DNA from: an uncultured Veillonella sp.
Lineage (GTDB): Bacteria; Bacillota; Negativicutes; Veillonellales; Veillonellaceae
Direction of reading: 5' to 3'
Assembly (NCBI GenBank): GCA_934202215.1
Contig: CAKPXR010000015.1
Span: 1-30,720 of the forward strand
Length of the DNA: 30,720 bases
The notes under the pieces were generated by a model, which worked only from the letters and a program-made list of their open reading frames with translations, searched no databases and was not told the DNA's origin. The position numbers and the translations under genes were made by a program. Positions 8,008-16,278 of the stretch are shown one piece after another (the first letter of the stretch is position 1; the number at the start of each line of letters is the position of its first letter).

Positions 8008-9126
8008 ATGAGAGTAGAGGACATGAAGGGTGGCTATACCACAGGTTCATGTGCTACGGCAGGTATGAAAGCTGGTTTGTTGGCCCTCTTAGATAAGAAC
8101 ATCGTGGACCAAGTGGTCATTGAAAATCCTCAAGGTCAGTATATTGAGGTGCCTATTAAAGCTGTAGAAGTAATATCTGATACAGAGGCTAAGGTAACCG
8201 TTATGAAAGACGGCGGCGATGATCCTGATGTAACTCATGGCAATGATGTGGAAACGACGGTGACACTCGATGATACTGGTGAACTACGATTCCGAGCGGG
8301 CTTTGGCGTAGGGACGGTAACGAAACCGGGCCTTGCTATGCCGCCAGGAGAACCGGCCATCAATCCAGGACCTCGGGCGATGATGAAAATCGTCTTCGAC
8401 GAGCATTGTGTTCATGGTCAAGGTGTAACGGTAACGGTTAGCGTGCCAAATGGTATGGTATTAGCTAAGAAAACGTTAAATCATACGCTCGGCATCGAAG
8501 GTGGTATTTCTATTATTGGAACCACTGGTATCGTTAAACCCATGAGTGAAGAGGGGTTCAAAAACTCGTTGGTGCCTCAGCTAAAAGTTATGAAAGCCAA
8601 TGGCTGTGAAACGGCTGTTCTCGTGCCTGGCCGTATTGGTCAAGATTTAGCTGAACAAGTTCTGGGTATTCATAAGAACCAAATGGCAGAAACGAGTAAC
8701 TTTATTGGCTTTATGCTCGAAAAGGCCGTTGAAATTGGTTTCAAGCGTATCTTGATCATCGGTCATATTGGTAAGCTAATAAAACTAGCTAGTGGTAGTT
8801 TCCATACTCACAATCGCATGAGTGATGGCCGCATGGAAAGCATCGTAGCTTATGCTGCCTTAGAAGGGGCATCCCAAGCGGTGTGTGAAGAGTTGTTTAA
8901 TTGCCAAACCACAGAGTCTACGTTCCCTATTTTAGAGCGCGAAGGACTGACTGGTGTGTACCAACGTGTGGTAGATCGTGCCTCTTTGCGTAGTGAGCGC
9001 TATATCGCGAACGAAGCAGAGGTAGGTATCATTATTACCACCTTAAAGGGTGAGATTTTGGCAATGGATAAACATGCAAAAGAGATAGGAGAGCTTGAAC
9101 AATGGCACATACCTTGTATATCGTAG
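8008..9126 (+). CDS. cbiD: Cobalt-precorrin-5B (C1)-methyltransferase
   Basis: A 372-residue enzyme of the anaerobic cobalamin pathway that methylates C1 of cobalt-precorrin-5B using S-adenosylmethionine. The N-terminal GGYTTGSCATAG signature (residues 8-19) is diagnostic of CbiD, and the PGEPAINPGPR and FIGFMLEKAV segments also fit. Length is normal (about 360-380). The ATG at 8008 follows AGGAGG closely. It is first in a run of eight cbi genes on the same strand; its 3' end overlaps cbiE by 25 nt, with the cbiE ribosome binding site inside cbiD. Confidence 0.97.
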   Translation: MRVEDMKGGYTTGSCATAGMKAGLLALLDKNIVDQVVIENPQGQYIEVPIKAVEVISDTEAKVTVMKDGGDDPDVTHGNDVETTVTLDDTGELRFRAGFGVGTVTKPGLAMPPGEPAINPGPRAMMKIVFDEHCVHGQGVTVTVSVPNGMVLAKKTLNHTLGIEGGISIIGTTGIVKPMSEEGFKNSLVPQLKVMKANGCETAVLVPGRIGQDLAEQVLGIHKNQMAETSNFIGFMLEKAVEIGFKRILIIGHIGKLIKLASGSFHTHNRMSDGRMESIVAYAALEGASQAVCEELFNCQTTESTFPILEREGLTGVYQRVVDRASLRSERYIANEAEVGIIITTLKGEILAMDKHAKEIGELEQWHIPCIS

Positions 9127-9728
9127 GCATTGGTCCAGGTAATCCTGATTATGTGGTACCTAAAGGCCTTAATTTAATTAAACATGCCACAGTATTGGTA
9201 GGCAGTGAACGGTCCTTAGAGGACTTTCAAGAGCCTGGTCAAATTACATATCCTGTAACAGGTAAGCTTAGCTTGCTAGCTGAGCAAATTGAGCATGAAC
9301 TCAACGACCATGACGTTGTAGTTATGGTTAGTGGTGATACAGGCTACTATAGCTTGTTGCCATATTTAAAGAAGAAATTCCCTGCTACCCATATTGAGGT
9401 TGTACCTGGCATTAGCTCTATGACCTTTGCCTTTGCACGACTCAATGAGGTGTGGCATGATGCTGATTTAATGAGCTTTCACGGTCGCCAACCGGCACCT
9501 GAAAAACTCGTGTATGAAGCAGGTAAAAAGATGGGGTTCTTAACGGATCCTGAATATAATCCAGCGCATATTGCGCGTATTTTAATAGATGCAGGTTGGC
9601 CAAAAGAAACGAGAGCAGCCGCCCTTGAGCGTTTGAGTTATGATGATGAAAAGATTGTAGACTCTACGTTAGAGGTGTTAACTGAGCTTGAAGGCTTTGG
9701 TCATTCTGTAATGGTGGTATTAGGATGA
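9102..9728 (+). CDS. cbiE: Cobalt-precorrin-7 (C5)-methyltransferase
   Basis: A 208-residue tetrapyrrole methylase (CbiE subunit of the CobL-type enzyme). The GIGPGNP motif at 9-15 is the family's first SAM-binding loop, and MVSGDTGYYSLLPYL and VVPGISSMTFAFARL give the second and third typical blocks. It acts with CbiT to methylate C5 and C15 and remove the C12 acetate carboxyl. Here CbiE and CbiT are separate proteins, not a fused CobL. The ATG overlaps cbiD by 25 nt and follows AGGAGAG; its stop overlaps the cbiT start as ATGA, which indicates translational coupling. Confidence 0.96.
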   Translation: MAHTLYIVGIGPGNPDYVVPKGLNLIKHATVLVGSERSLEDFQEPGQITYPVTGKLSLLAEQIEHELNDHDVVVMVSGDTGYYSLLPYLKKKFPATHIEVVPGISSMTFAFARLNEVWHDADLMSFHGRQPAPEKLVYEAGKKMGFLTDPEYNPAHIARILIDAGWPKETRAAALERLSYDDEKIVDSTLEVLTELEGFGHSVMVVLG

Positions 9729-10312
9729 GACATTTTTTCGGAATTCCTGATGAGGAATTTATCCGCGGTGACGTGCCCATGACGAAATGCGAGATTCGCA
9801 AAGCCGTTATGAACGAGGCGCGCATCGAGGAAGATAGCATCGTCCTTGACGTAGGTGCTGGTACAGGCTCTATCTCTATTGAAGCAGCCTTGGCAGCTCC
9901 TAAAGGGCATGTATATGCGATTGAGCGCTTTGATAAAGGCATCGACCTTATCAATGAAAACATGAAGAAGTTCAATGTAAATAATATGACAGTTATCAAG
10001 TCCAAAGCTCCTGAAGGCATGGAAGAATTGCCTGAGCTTGATGCGGTTATTATCGGCGGCAGCGCTGGCGGTATGACAGGCATTATGGACGAGGCGCAAC
10101 GTCTTTTAAAAATTGGCGGACGTCTAGTTGTAACAGCTGTAACAATGGAAACTGGCTATACAATCCTTAAAGAGTTGAAAGGTCGTCCTTTCACGTACGA
10201 AGGTTACCAAATGTCCATCAGTCGTTACCGTAAGGCTGGTCCATATCATTTGTTAGACCCATTGAGTCCAATTTTCATTGTATCTGCAACGCGTATCGCA
10301 GAAGGAGAGTAA
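9725..10312 (+). CDS. cbiT: Cobalt-precorrin-6B (C15)-methyltransferase, decarboxylating
   Basis: A 195-residue class I (Rossmann) SAM methyltransferase. The CbiT-specific GDVPMTKCEIRKAV block is at 15-28, motif I LDVGAGTGSISIEAA at 41-55, and an acidic YAIERFDKG strand follows. It methylates C15 and decarboxylates the C12 side chain as partner of CbiE. It starts in a 4-nt ATGA overlap with cbiE and ends one base before the cbiF ATG; the cbiF ribosome binding site GAAGGAGAG lies inside its last codons. Length is typical. Confidence 0.96.
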   Translation: MRHFFGIPDEEFIRGDVPMTKCEIRKAVMNEARIEEDSIVLDVGAGTGSISIEAALAAPKGHVYAIERFDKGIDLINENMKKFNVNNMTVIKSKAPEGMEELPELDAVIIGGSAGGMTGIMDEAQRLLKIGGRLVVTAVTMETGYTILKELKGRPFTYEGYQMSISRYRKAGPYHLLDPLSPIFIVSATRIAEGE

Positions 10313-10313
10313 T

Positions 10314-11075
10314 ATGGTTGACGTACATATCGTAGGCGCAGGCCCTGGAGATCCTGAGTTAATTACTCGCAAAGGATATCGTTTAGTGCAAGAGGCAGAC
10401 GTTGTTATTTACGCTGGCTCCTTGGTAAACCCTGCTATTTTAGAGGCTTGTAAACCAGGCTGTGAAATCTATAACAGTGCTACTATGAACCTTGATGAGG
10501 TGTTAGCTGTTATGAAAGCTTCTGTTGAGGCTGGTAAAAGCGTAGTTCGCCTTCATACAGGTGACCCTGCTATTTACGGTGCTATTCAAGAGCAAATGGA
10601 TGCACTCGCTGGAATGGGCATTTCTTATGAAGTCGTGCCAGGCGTAAGTTCTTTCCTTGCTACAGCAGCGGCTTTGAAACAAGAATATACATTGCCAAAT
10701 GTATCTCAAACAGTAATTATTACGCGTATGGAAGGCCGTACTCCAATGCCTCCAAAGGAAAAATTGCGCATGTTAGCAGCTCATGAAGCGACAATGTGTA
10801 TTTTCCTTAGCGTTCAAATGTTAGATAAAGTAGTAGCTGAACTCATCGAGGGCGGTTATGATAAAACAACTCCAGTGGCTATCGTGGTAAAAGCGTCTTG
10901 GCCTGACCAACGCATTATCCGCGGTACATTGGAAACCATTGCGGACATCGTAGCGAAAGAGGGCGTATTGCGCCAAGCTATGATCGTAGTAAGCCATGTA
11001 TTAGATAGTGAATACGAATTATCTAAACTTTACGACAAAGGCTTTGCTCACATGTACCGCAGTGCTAAGGACTAG
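10314..11075 (+). CDS. cbiF: Cobalt-precorrin-4 (C11)-methyltransferase
   Basis: A 253-residue tetrapyrrole methylase that methylates C11 of cobalt-precorrin-4. GAGPGDPELITRKG is at 8-21, HTGDPAIYGAIQEQM at 81-95, and the CbiF/CobM-specific EYTLPNVSQTVIITR and EGRTPMPPKE blocks follow. I place the start at 10314, after GAAGGAGAG; a longer frame from 10278 would add 12 residues read from the cbiT end and is unlikely. It ends 1 nt before the first cbiG ATG. Confidence 0.96.
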   Translation: MVDVHIVGAGPGDPELITRKGYRLVQEADVVIYAGSLVNPAILEACKPGCEIYNSATMNLDEVLAVMKASVEAGKSVVRLHTGDPAIYGAIQEQMDALAGMGISYEVVPGVSSFLATAAALKQEYTLPNVSQTVIITRMEGRTPMPPKEKLRMLAAHEATMCIFLSVQMLDKVVAELIEGGYDKTTPVAIVVKASWPDQRIIRGTLETIADIVAKEGVLRQAMIVVSHVLDSEYELSKLYDKGFAHMYRSAKD

Positions 11076-11076
11076 T

Positions 11077-12225
11077 ATGATGAAAGAACTAGAAACTATT
11101 GCATCTACGACTGGAGCTAAGAAGAATAGAACGGCTATTCTCTCTGTATCTGAACGAGGTGCAAAGCTAGGTCAACGCATCAAGTCTTTGGTGGCACCCC
11201 ATGCGGATTGCTTTGAAAAGGAAAACCGTCCCTCTGGTGGTGAGGCTATTTATTTTGACTCTCTGAAAAACCATATTGGACAGATTTTCAAGGATTACGA
11301 CCAAGTACTTTGTATTATGGCACTTGGTATCGTAGTGCGCATGATTGCACCGTATATTGAGCATAAATCCAAAGATCCTGCTGTAGTCGTAATGGATGAA
11401 GTAGGACACCACGTGATTAGCTTATTGTCTGGGCACCTTGGGGGCGCCAACGAATGGACGCAGTCCATTTCGCTGGCCATCGATGCGGACCCCGTCATTA
11501 CAACCGCAACGGATGTAAACGGATTGCCAGCGCCTGACGTGTTGGCGCGCCACGAGCATCTATTGGTCGATGATTTTCAAACCTTAATCAATGTGAACTC
11601 TGCCATCGTTGGGGGAGAACAGGTTGATTATTATATCGATGAAAGCTTACCGAATGCAGAGCATTTAGAACAAGCTACAAAAGCTCATATTGGTGAACAT
11701 GGTATGGTTCATATTGTTTCTTTGAATCAACTTGAGACTATTCCATGTAAAAATGTAAGCGCTGAAGAGGGCTTATCTCGAGTTGTAATTACTGATAAAG
11801 TAATTACCGAGTATGGTCATCAATTGATTTTGCGCCCTCGTACGTATACGATGGGCATTGGCTGTCGTAGAGACACGCCAAAGGAATTGATTCTTGATGC
11901 AATACAACAGTCGCTAGCAGCACATAAGCTTTCATCAAAGAGCCTTGTAACGGCATCATCGGTCATCGTTAAACAAGATGAAGTAGGCCTCTTAGAGGCT
12001 ATGCAAATTATGGGGTGGCCTATCGTGTTCTATACACAGGACGAGATGGCACCACTCATTGAACAAGAAGAATTAAAAGAATCTAATTTTGTAAAAGGAA
12101 CTATAGGAGTAGGAAACGTATGCGAGACAACGGCATTACTAGCGGCCAAGAGCCGAACATTAATACAGCACAAAACAATTTATCCCAAAACAACGGTAGC
12201 CATTGCACAGGTAACATCAAAGTAA
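11077..12225 (+). CDS. cbiG: Cobalt-precorrin-5A hydrolase
   Basis: A 382-residue CbiG, which opens the delta-lactone of cobalt-precorrin-5A and releases acetaldehyde. The N-terminal and central parts carry the family blocks (IMALGIVVRMIAPYI, DEVGHHVISLLSGHLGGAN, TTATDVNGLPAPD), and the C-terminal domain begins at GIGCRRDTP. It is slightly longer than the Salmonella protein (about 350), partly from a short N-terminal tail. The first of two tandem ATGs (11077, 11080) is chosen, with AAGGA 7 nt upstream; an in-frame ATG at 11008 lies inside cbiF. Its last 106 nt, encoding the conserved GNVCETTALLAAK ending, overlap cbiH in another frame. Confidence 0.93.
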   Translation: MMKELETIASTTGAKKNRTAILSVSERGAKLGQRIKSLVAPHADCFEKENRPSGGEAIYFDSLKNHIGQIFKDYDQVLCIMALGIVVRMIAPYIEHKSKDPAVVVMDEVGHHVISLLSGHLGGANEWTQSISLAIDADPVITTATDVNGLPAPDVLARHEHLLVDDFQTLINVNSAIVGGEQVDYYIDESLPNAEHLEQATKAHIGEHGMVHIVSLNQLETIPCKNVSAEEGLSRVVITDKVITEYGHQLILRPRTYTMGIGCRRDTPKELILDAIQQSLAAHKLSSKSLVTASSVIVKQDEVGLLEAMQIMGWPIVFYTQDEMAPLIEQEELKESNFVKGTIGVGNVCETTALLAAKSRTLIQHKTIYPKTTVAIAQVTSK

Positions 12226-12944
12226 TCGGCATTGGCCCTGGCGATGAAGAGTTTATGACGCCTCAAGCGCGCGAAGCTATCTTAGCAGCTGACCGCGTGG
12301 TAGGTTATTTGACATACCTCGACTTGATCAAAGACCTTATCGAAGGTAAAGAGACTGTAGGTACTGCAATGATGCAAGAAGTAGATCGTTGCCAACAAGC
12401 AGTTGATTTAGCCGTAGAAGGTCATCAAGTAGTTGTAGTATCCTCTGGTGACTCTGGCGTATACGGTATGGCAGGTCTTGTGTTGGAACTTGCTAATAAA
12501 GTACCAGCAGAAAAACGTCCTTCCGTAGATATCGTACCTGGCCTTAGCGCTGTAAACGTAGCAGCATCCGTATTAGGTGCACCTTTGATGCATGATTTTG
12601 CAGTTATTTCCTTGAGCGACTTGATGACTCCATGGGATCTTATCAAAAAACGTGCTGATCTTTGTGCACAAGGTGATATGGTTATTTCCTTGTACAACCC
12701 ACGCAGTAAAAAACGTGTTACACACTTAGATGAAGTTCGCGAAATCGTTCTTAAATACCGAGACCCTAAAACACCTGTTGGTATCGTGCAAAAAGCAGGT
12801 CGTCCAGGTCAACATATGGTAATCTCTGATCTTGAAAACTTCACAAATGAAGAAGTAGATATGCAAACACTAGTTATCATCGGTAACAGCCAAACCTATG
12901 TTGAAAATGGCCGCATGATTACACCTCGAGGCTACAAATTATGA
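12120..12944 (+). CDS. cbiH: Cobalt-factor III (C17)-methyltransferase
   Basis: A 274-residue tetrapyrrole methylase that methylates C17 and contracts the ring. The catalytic core starts at IKVIGIGPGDEEFMTP (about 33-48), with SSGDSGVYGMAGL, VPGLSAVNVAASVLGAP and the family-typical SLSDLMTPW following. The core is of normal size, but about 32 extra residues, polar and Asn/Gln-rich, precede it because the only in-frame start (ATG 12120, after AGGAGTAGGA) lies 106 nt inside cbiG. No later ATG, GTG or TTG occurs in frame before the core. The 3' end overlaps cbiJ as ATGA. Confidence 0.93.
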   Translation: MRDNGITSGQEPNINTAQNNLSQNNGSHCTGNIKVIGIGPGDEEFMTPQAREAILAADRVVGYLTYLDLIKDLIEGKETVGTAMMQEVDRCQQAVDLAVEGHQVVVVSSGDSGVYGMAGLVLELANKVPAEKRPSVDIVPGLSAVNVAASVLGAPLMHDFAVISLSDLMTPWDLIKKRADLCAQGDMVISLYNPRSKKRVTHLDEVREIVLKYRDPKTPVGIVQKAGRPGQHMVISDLENFTNEEVDMQTLVIIGNSQTYVENGRMITPRGYKL

Positions 12945-13729
12945 TTTGGGTCATTGCCGGCACTTTGGATGGCCGCACCTTAGCGGTAGAAATCCAAAAA
13001 CGGACTGGCGAAGATGTGCTCGTTACGGTTGTTAGCCAATATGGTGCAGAGCTTGCTGCCCATACAGGTATTACCGTACATACGGGCCGTCTTGACCAAG
13101 AGGCTATGCAAGACTTAATTAAGAAGCACAATGTGCGCCTATTAATCGATGCAAGTCATCCGTATGCTGCTATTGTTACAGCTACGGCTCAAGATGCAGC
13201 AAAAGCTGAAGGTATTCCTTTTGTTCGTTTTGAACGTAAAGAGGTACCATTGCCAGATTATGATAAATTACATATCGTAGTAGATGAAGTAGAAGCAGCC
13301 AATTTAGCAGGTAAATTAGCAAAAGAAAATAACAGTCATGTGTATTTGACTACTGGTAGTAAAACAATGCACATCTTTGCTAAGTCTGAAGCTTTGCAGG
13401 ATTGTGAAGTATGGACCCGCATTTTGCCGACTGCAGAGGTATTACAAATGATGGAAGACCTCAATGTAAGTCCAAAACGCATTGTTGCTGTACAAGGTCC
13501 ATTCTCTTACGATATGAACCGCATCATGTTCCACGATACAAAGGCGAGCGTTGTAGTTATGAAAAACTCTGGCCTTGTGGGTGGTGCTGATACAAAATTA
13601 CAAGCTGCTATGGATCTAGGTATCCATGTTATTGTTATCGATCGTCCACGTGTTAAAATTGAAAGCCACGTGGTATCATCTAATGATGAATTTTTCAAAT
13701 TATGGGAGGACACTAATGGATTACGTTAA
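12941..13729 (+). CDS. cbiJ: Cobalt-precorrin-6A reductase
   Basis: A 262-residue NAD(P)H-dependent reductase of the CbiJ/CobK family, which reduces a macrocycle double bond of cobalt-precorrin-6A. The N-terminal strand MIWVIAGTLDGRTLA and IDASHPYAAIVTATAQDAA (about 69-87) are family hallmarks, and TTGSKTMHIF and a late VVMKNSG block complete the fold. Normal length. It overlaps cbiH by 4 nt (ATGA) and cbiC by 14 nt; the cbiC ribosome binding site is inside it. Confidence 0.95.
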   Translation: MIWVIAGTLDGRTLAVEIQKRTGEDVLVTVVSQYGAELAAHTGITVHTGRLDQEAMQDLIKKHNVRLLIDASHPYAAIVTATAQDAAKAEGIPFVRFERKEVPLPDYDKLHIVVDEVEAANLAGKLAKENNSHVYLTTGSKTMHIFAKSEALQDCEVWTRILPTAEVLQMMEDLNVSPKRIVAVQGPFSYDMNRIMFHDTKASVVVMKNSGLVGGADTKLQAAMDLGIHVIVIDRPRVKIESHVVSSNDEFFKLWEDTNGLR

Positions 13730-14381
13730 AAATCCTAAAGCCATTGAAGATAAAAGTATGGAAATCATTTACGATTATGTAAAGGATTTAGGTTTAACAG
13801 ATGATGAAGTACGCGTAGTATCTCGTACTGTACATGCTTCTGGTGATGTTGAATACGCTCAACTCGTAAAAATGAGCCCTGATGCTGTTCAAAAAGGTAT
13901 CGAAGCATTAGATAATGGTGCAGATATTTATACAGATGTTGAAATGGTTCGCACAGGTATTTCCAAACCAGCTCTTAAGATTCGCGGTAATGAAGTACAC
14001 TGCTTAATCAAAGATGAAAACGTGGCTAAAATGGCTAAAGAATTAGGCGTAACACGTTCCATTGCAGCTATGCGTACATTTGGCAAACAATTAGAAGGCC
14101 AAATCGTTGCTATTGGTAATGCTCCAACAGCATTGTATGAAGTATTGCGTTTAGCTCTTGAAGAAGGCGTTAAACCAGCTCTTATCATTGGTATTCCTGT
14201 AGGCTTTGTAGGTGCTGCAGAATCCAAAGACTATTTGATGGAAGTATCCCCAGTTCCTTACATCACTGTAAAAGGTAACAAAGGTGGTAGCCCAATTGCT
14301 GCTTCCGTATGTAATGCATTGCTTTACACAGACGTGAAACGCAATGATATGCTCTTCGTAGAAGGCAAAGAGTCTAAATAA
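13716..14381 (+). CDS. cbiC: Cobalt-precorrin-8 methylmutase
   Basis: A 221-residue methylmutase that moves the C11 methyl to C12, giving cobyrinate. The VVSRTVHASGDVEYA block contains the catalytic His40, and the glycine-rich KGNKGGSPIAASVCNAL segment lies near the end. Start at 13716 follows GGGAGGA; an upstream ATG at 13626 would read through cbiJ and is rejected. Last gene of the first cbi block, followed by a strong terminator. Confidence 0.96.
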   Translation: MDYVKNPKAIEDKSMEIIYDYVKDLGLTDDEVRVVSRTVHASGDVEYAQLVKMSPDAVQKGIEALDNGADIYTDVEMVRTGISKPALKIRGNEVHCLIKDENVAKMAKELGVTRSIAAMRTFGKQLEGQIVAIGNAPTALYEVLRLALEEGVKPALIIGIPVGFVGAAESKDYLMEVSPVPYITVKGNKGGSPIAASVCNALLYTDVKRNDMLFVEGKESK

Positions 14382-14384
14382 TAC

Positions 14385-14426
14385 AAAACCCGAATCGTAT
14401 TTTTATAGTTCTGCGATTCGGGTTTT
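14385..14426 (+). terminator. Terminator of the cbiDETFGHJC block
   Basis: AAAACCCGAATCG (14385-14397) pairs perfectly with CGATTCGGGTTTT (14414-14426), 13 bp around a 16-nt loop, ending in T's. The next gene starts only 28 nt later, so its expression needs read-through or a promoter hidden in the terminator. Confidence 0.92.
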
Positions 14427-14454
14427 ACTGTATATTTTTAGAGAGGGGGTTCAT

Positions 14455-15450
14455 ATGGCGTCTATTAATGAACGAAAGACCTTTCGTTTATCTGTAATAA
14501 TTATTCTACTCATAGCCGTTATAGCCTGTATGATTATATCTCTTATCTGGGGTTCTACGCCTGTAACGCTAACAGAAATCTGGCGAACCTTATGGTCTGA
14601 TGAATTAACAGATACGGCTTCACAGATTATTTGGAATATTCGGTTGCCTCGTAATATTGTAGCTGCTTTGGTAGGGGCTTGTCTCGCTGTTTCCGGTGCT
14701 ATTTTACAAGCGGTTATGAAAAATCCGTTGGCGGATCCGCAGATTGTAGGGGTATCGTCAGGTGCTGGTCTTGCCGGTGTTATTGTTCTGATTTTATTCC
14801 CTGGTTATGATTACATTGTTCCACTAGTAGCATTCTTAGGTGCTATGGGAGCAGCCCTCATGGTGTATGCATTAGCTTGGAAAAATGGGGTGCGACCGAG
14901 TCGCATTATTTTAGCTGGTGTAGCTGTTGCAGCCTTCTTAGGCTCTGGTATTTCGGCACTTCTCGTATTTTATGGAGATCGTGTACAAGGTGCTTTGCTT
15001 TGGATGGTAGGTGGCCTATCCGCTCGCAGTTGGCCTCAAGTTGAGGTGTTATTCCCATACGCTATGATTGGTCTTTTCCTCGCTTGTTTAGGAGCGAAAC
15101 GACTCACTATTTTAAGTCTTGGTGATGAGACAGCCAAAGGTCTTGGACTTAAGGTTGAACAAACACGCTTTATGATGACAGCTGTAGCTGCCTTGTTAGC
15201 GGCGGGCGCCGTCAGTATTGCAGGTCTCATCGGTTTCGTAGGTCTTGTCATTCCGCATATGTTACGACTTATTATTGGCAATGATTATGCTTATCTATTG
15301 CCAGGTTCTGCACTATTAGGGGCTTTCGTCCTCGTTGTGAGTGATACAGTAGGGCGCGTTCTTGTGAGTCCTATTGAGATTCCTGTAGGTATTATCATGG
15401 CCTTCTTTGGGGCGCCATTCTTCTTGTATCTATTAAGGAGGGATAGCTGA
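14455..15450 (+). CDS. FecCD/BtuC-family ABC transporter permease
   Basis: A 331-residue inner-membrane permease of the iron-siderophore/heme/B12 importer family, with about ten membrane segments expected. Family motifs: IRLPRNIVAALVGA at 62-75, MKNPLADPQIVGVSSGAG at 88-105, and GLIGFVGLVIPH at 257-268, the last next to the loop that contacts the ATPase. Ribosome binding site GAGAGGGGG lies a few bases before the ATG. Its TGA overlaps the ATPase ATG by one base. The substrate cannot be told from the permease alone: cobalamin, cobinamide, heme and ferric siderophores are all carried by this family. Context (cbi genes, a CbiK-like exported protein and a binding lipoprotein) favours a tetrapyrrole or cobalt-related compound. 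Confidence 0.92.
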   Translation: MASINERKTFRLSVIIILLIAVIACMIISLIWGSTPVTLTEIWRTLWSDELTDTASQIIWNIRLPRNIVAALVGACLAVSGAILQAVMKNPLADPQIVGVSSGAGLAGVIVLILFPGYDYIVPLVAFLGAMGAALMVYALAWKNGVRPSRIILAGVAVAAFLGSGISALLVFYGDRVQGALLWMVGGLSARSWPQVEVLFPYAMIGLFLACLGAKRLTILSLGDETAKGLGLKVEQTRFMMTAVAALLAAGAVSIAGLIGFVGLVIPHMLRLIIGNDYAYLLPGSALLGAFVLVVSDTVGRVLVSPIEIPVGIIMAFFGAPFFLYLLRRDS

Positions 15451-16238
15451 TGAGTACAAATAATTCTGCTATTGCTGTAAAACAGCTATCTGTTACCCTT
15501 GGGAATCGTCATATTTTACATGATATTACGGTCTCTATTCCAACGGGAAAGATTACGACCTTAATAGGGCCTAATGGATGTGGTAAAAGTACACTACTGC
15601 GTTCTATGATCGGGTATATTTCTAGCCCTAGTGAGTGCGTAACTATCTTTGATAAACCGTTATCCTCATATTCACAAAATAAATTAGCTCGTCAAATGGC
15701 ATTCTTACCACAAGTACCAAATATGCCAAAAGATATGACGGTAGAGGAACTGGTATACTGTGGTCGATATCCGTACCAAAATTGGTGGAAGAATACGGCA
15801 AAAGAGGATAGAGAAATTGTAGATTACGCATTATCTATCACAAAAACAGATCATCTTCGTCATCAATTGATTCCGTCTTTATCTGGTGGTGAGCGTCAAC
15901 GTGTTTGGATTGCTATGGCTTTAGCACAAGAACCAAAACTGTTGGTCCTCGATGAACCCACAACATACTTAGATATCAATCACCAGTTAGAAATTATGGA
16001 GCTTTTAAAACGGCTCAACAAAGAGCAAGGTTTAACAGTTCTCATGGTGCTACATGATTTAACACAGGCGGTACAATACTCTGATTATATGGCTGTTATA
16101 AAAACAGGTCATTTAGTTGCAGCAGGGGATACAAAGGATATTACATCTGATGCTCTATTTAAAGAGGTATTCTCTGTAGACGTGCAAGTGGATCATTTTG
16201 ACAATAAACCATATGTACGTGTAAAAGGATTATTATAG
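15450..16238 (+). CDS. ABC transporter ATPase of the FecE/BtuD family
   Basis: A 262-residue ATPase, presumed partner of the preceding permease. Walker A GPNGCGKST is at 40-48, the Q-loop glutamine near 88 (FLPQVP), signature LSGGERQR at 144-151, Walker B LLVLDEPT at 164-171, and the H-loop His202. All catalytic residues are present. Start overlaps the permease stop by one base (TGATG), so the two are coupled. A shared bidirectional terminator separates it from the convergent binding-protein gene. Confidence 0.94.
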   Translation: MSTNNSAIAVKQLSVTLGNRHILHDITVSIPTGKITTLIGPNGCGKSTLLRSMIGYISSPSECVTIFDKPLSSYSQNKLARQMAFLPQVPNMPKDMTVEELVYCGRYPYQNWWKNTAKEDREIVDYALSITKTDHLRHQLIPSLSGGERQRVWIAMALAQEPKLLVLDEPTTYLDINHQLEIMELLKRLNKEQGLTVLMVLHDLTQAVQYSDYMAVIKTGHLVAAGDTKDITSDALFKEVFSVDVQVDHFDNKPYVRVKGLL

Positions 16239-16272
16239 AAAAAAGGACATTCCGAATGGAATGTCCTTTTTT
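16239..16272. terminator. Bidirectional terminator between convergent transport genes
   Basis: AAAAAAGGACATTCC (16239-16253) and GGAATGTCCTTTTTT (16258-16272) form a perfect 15-bp stem with a GAAT loop; A's and T's at the two ends make it active on both strands. Confidence 0.93.
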
Positions 16273-16278
16273 CTGTAT

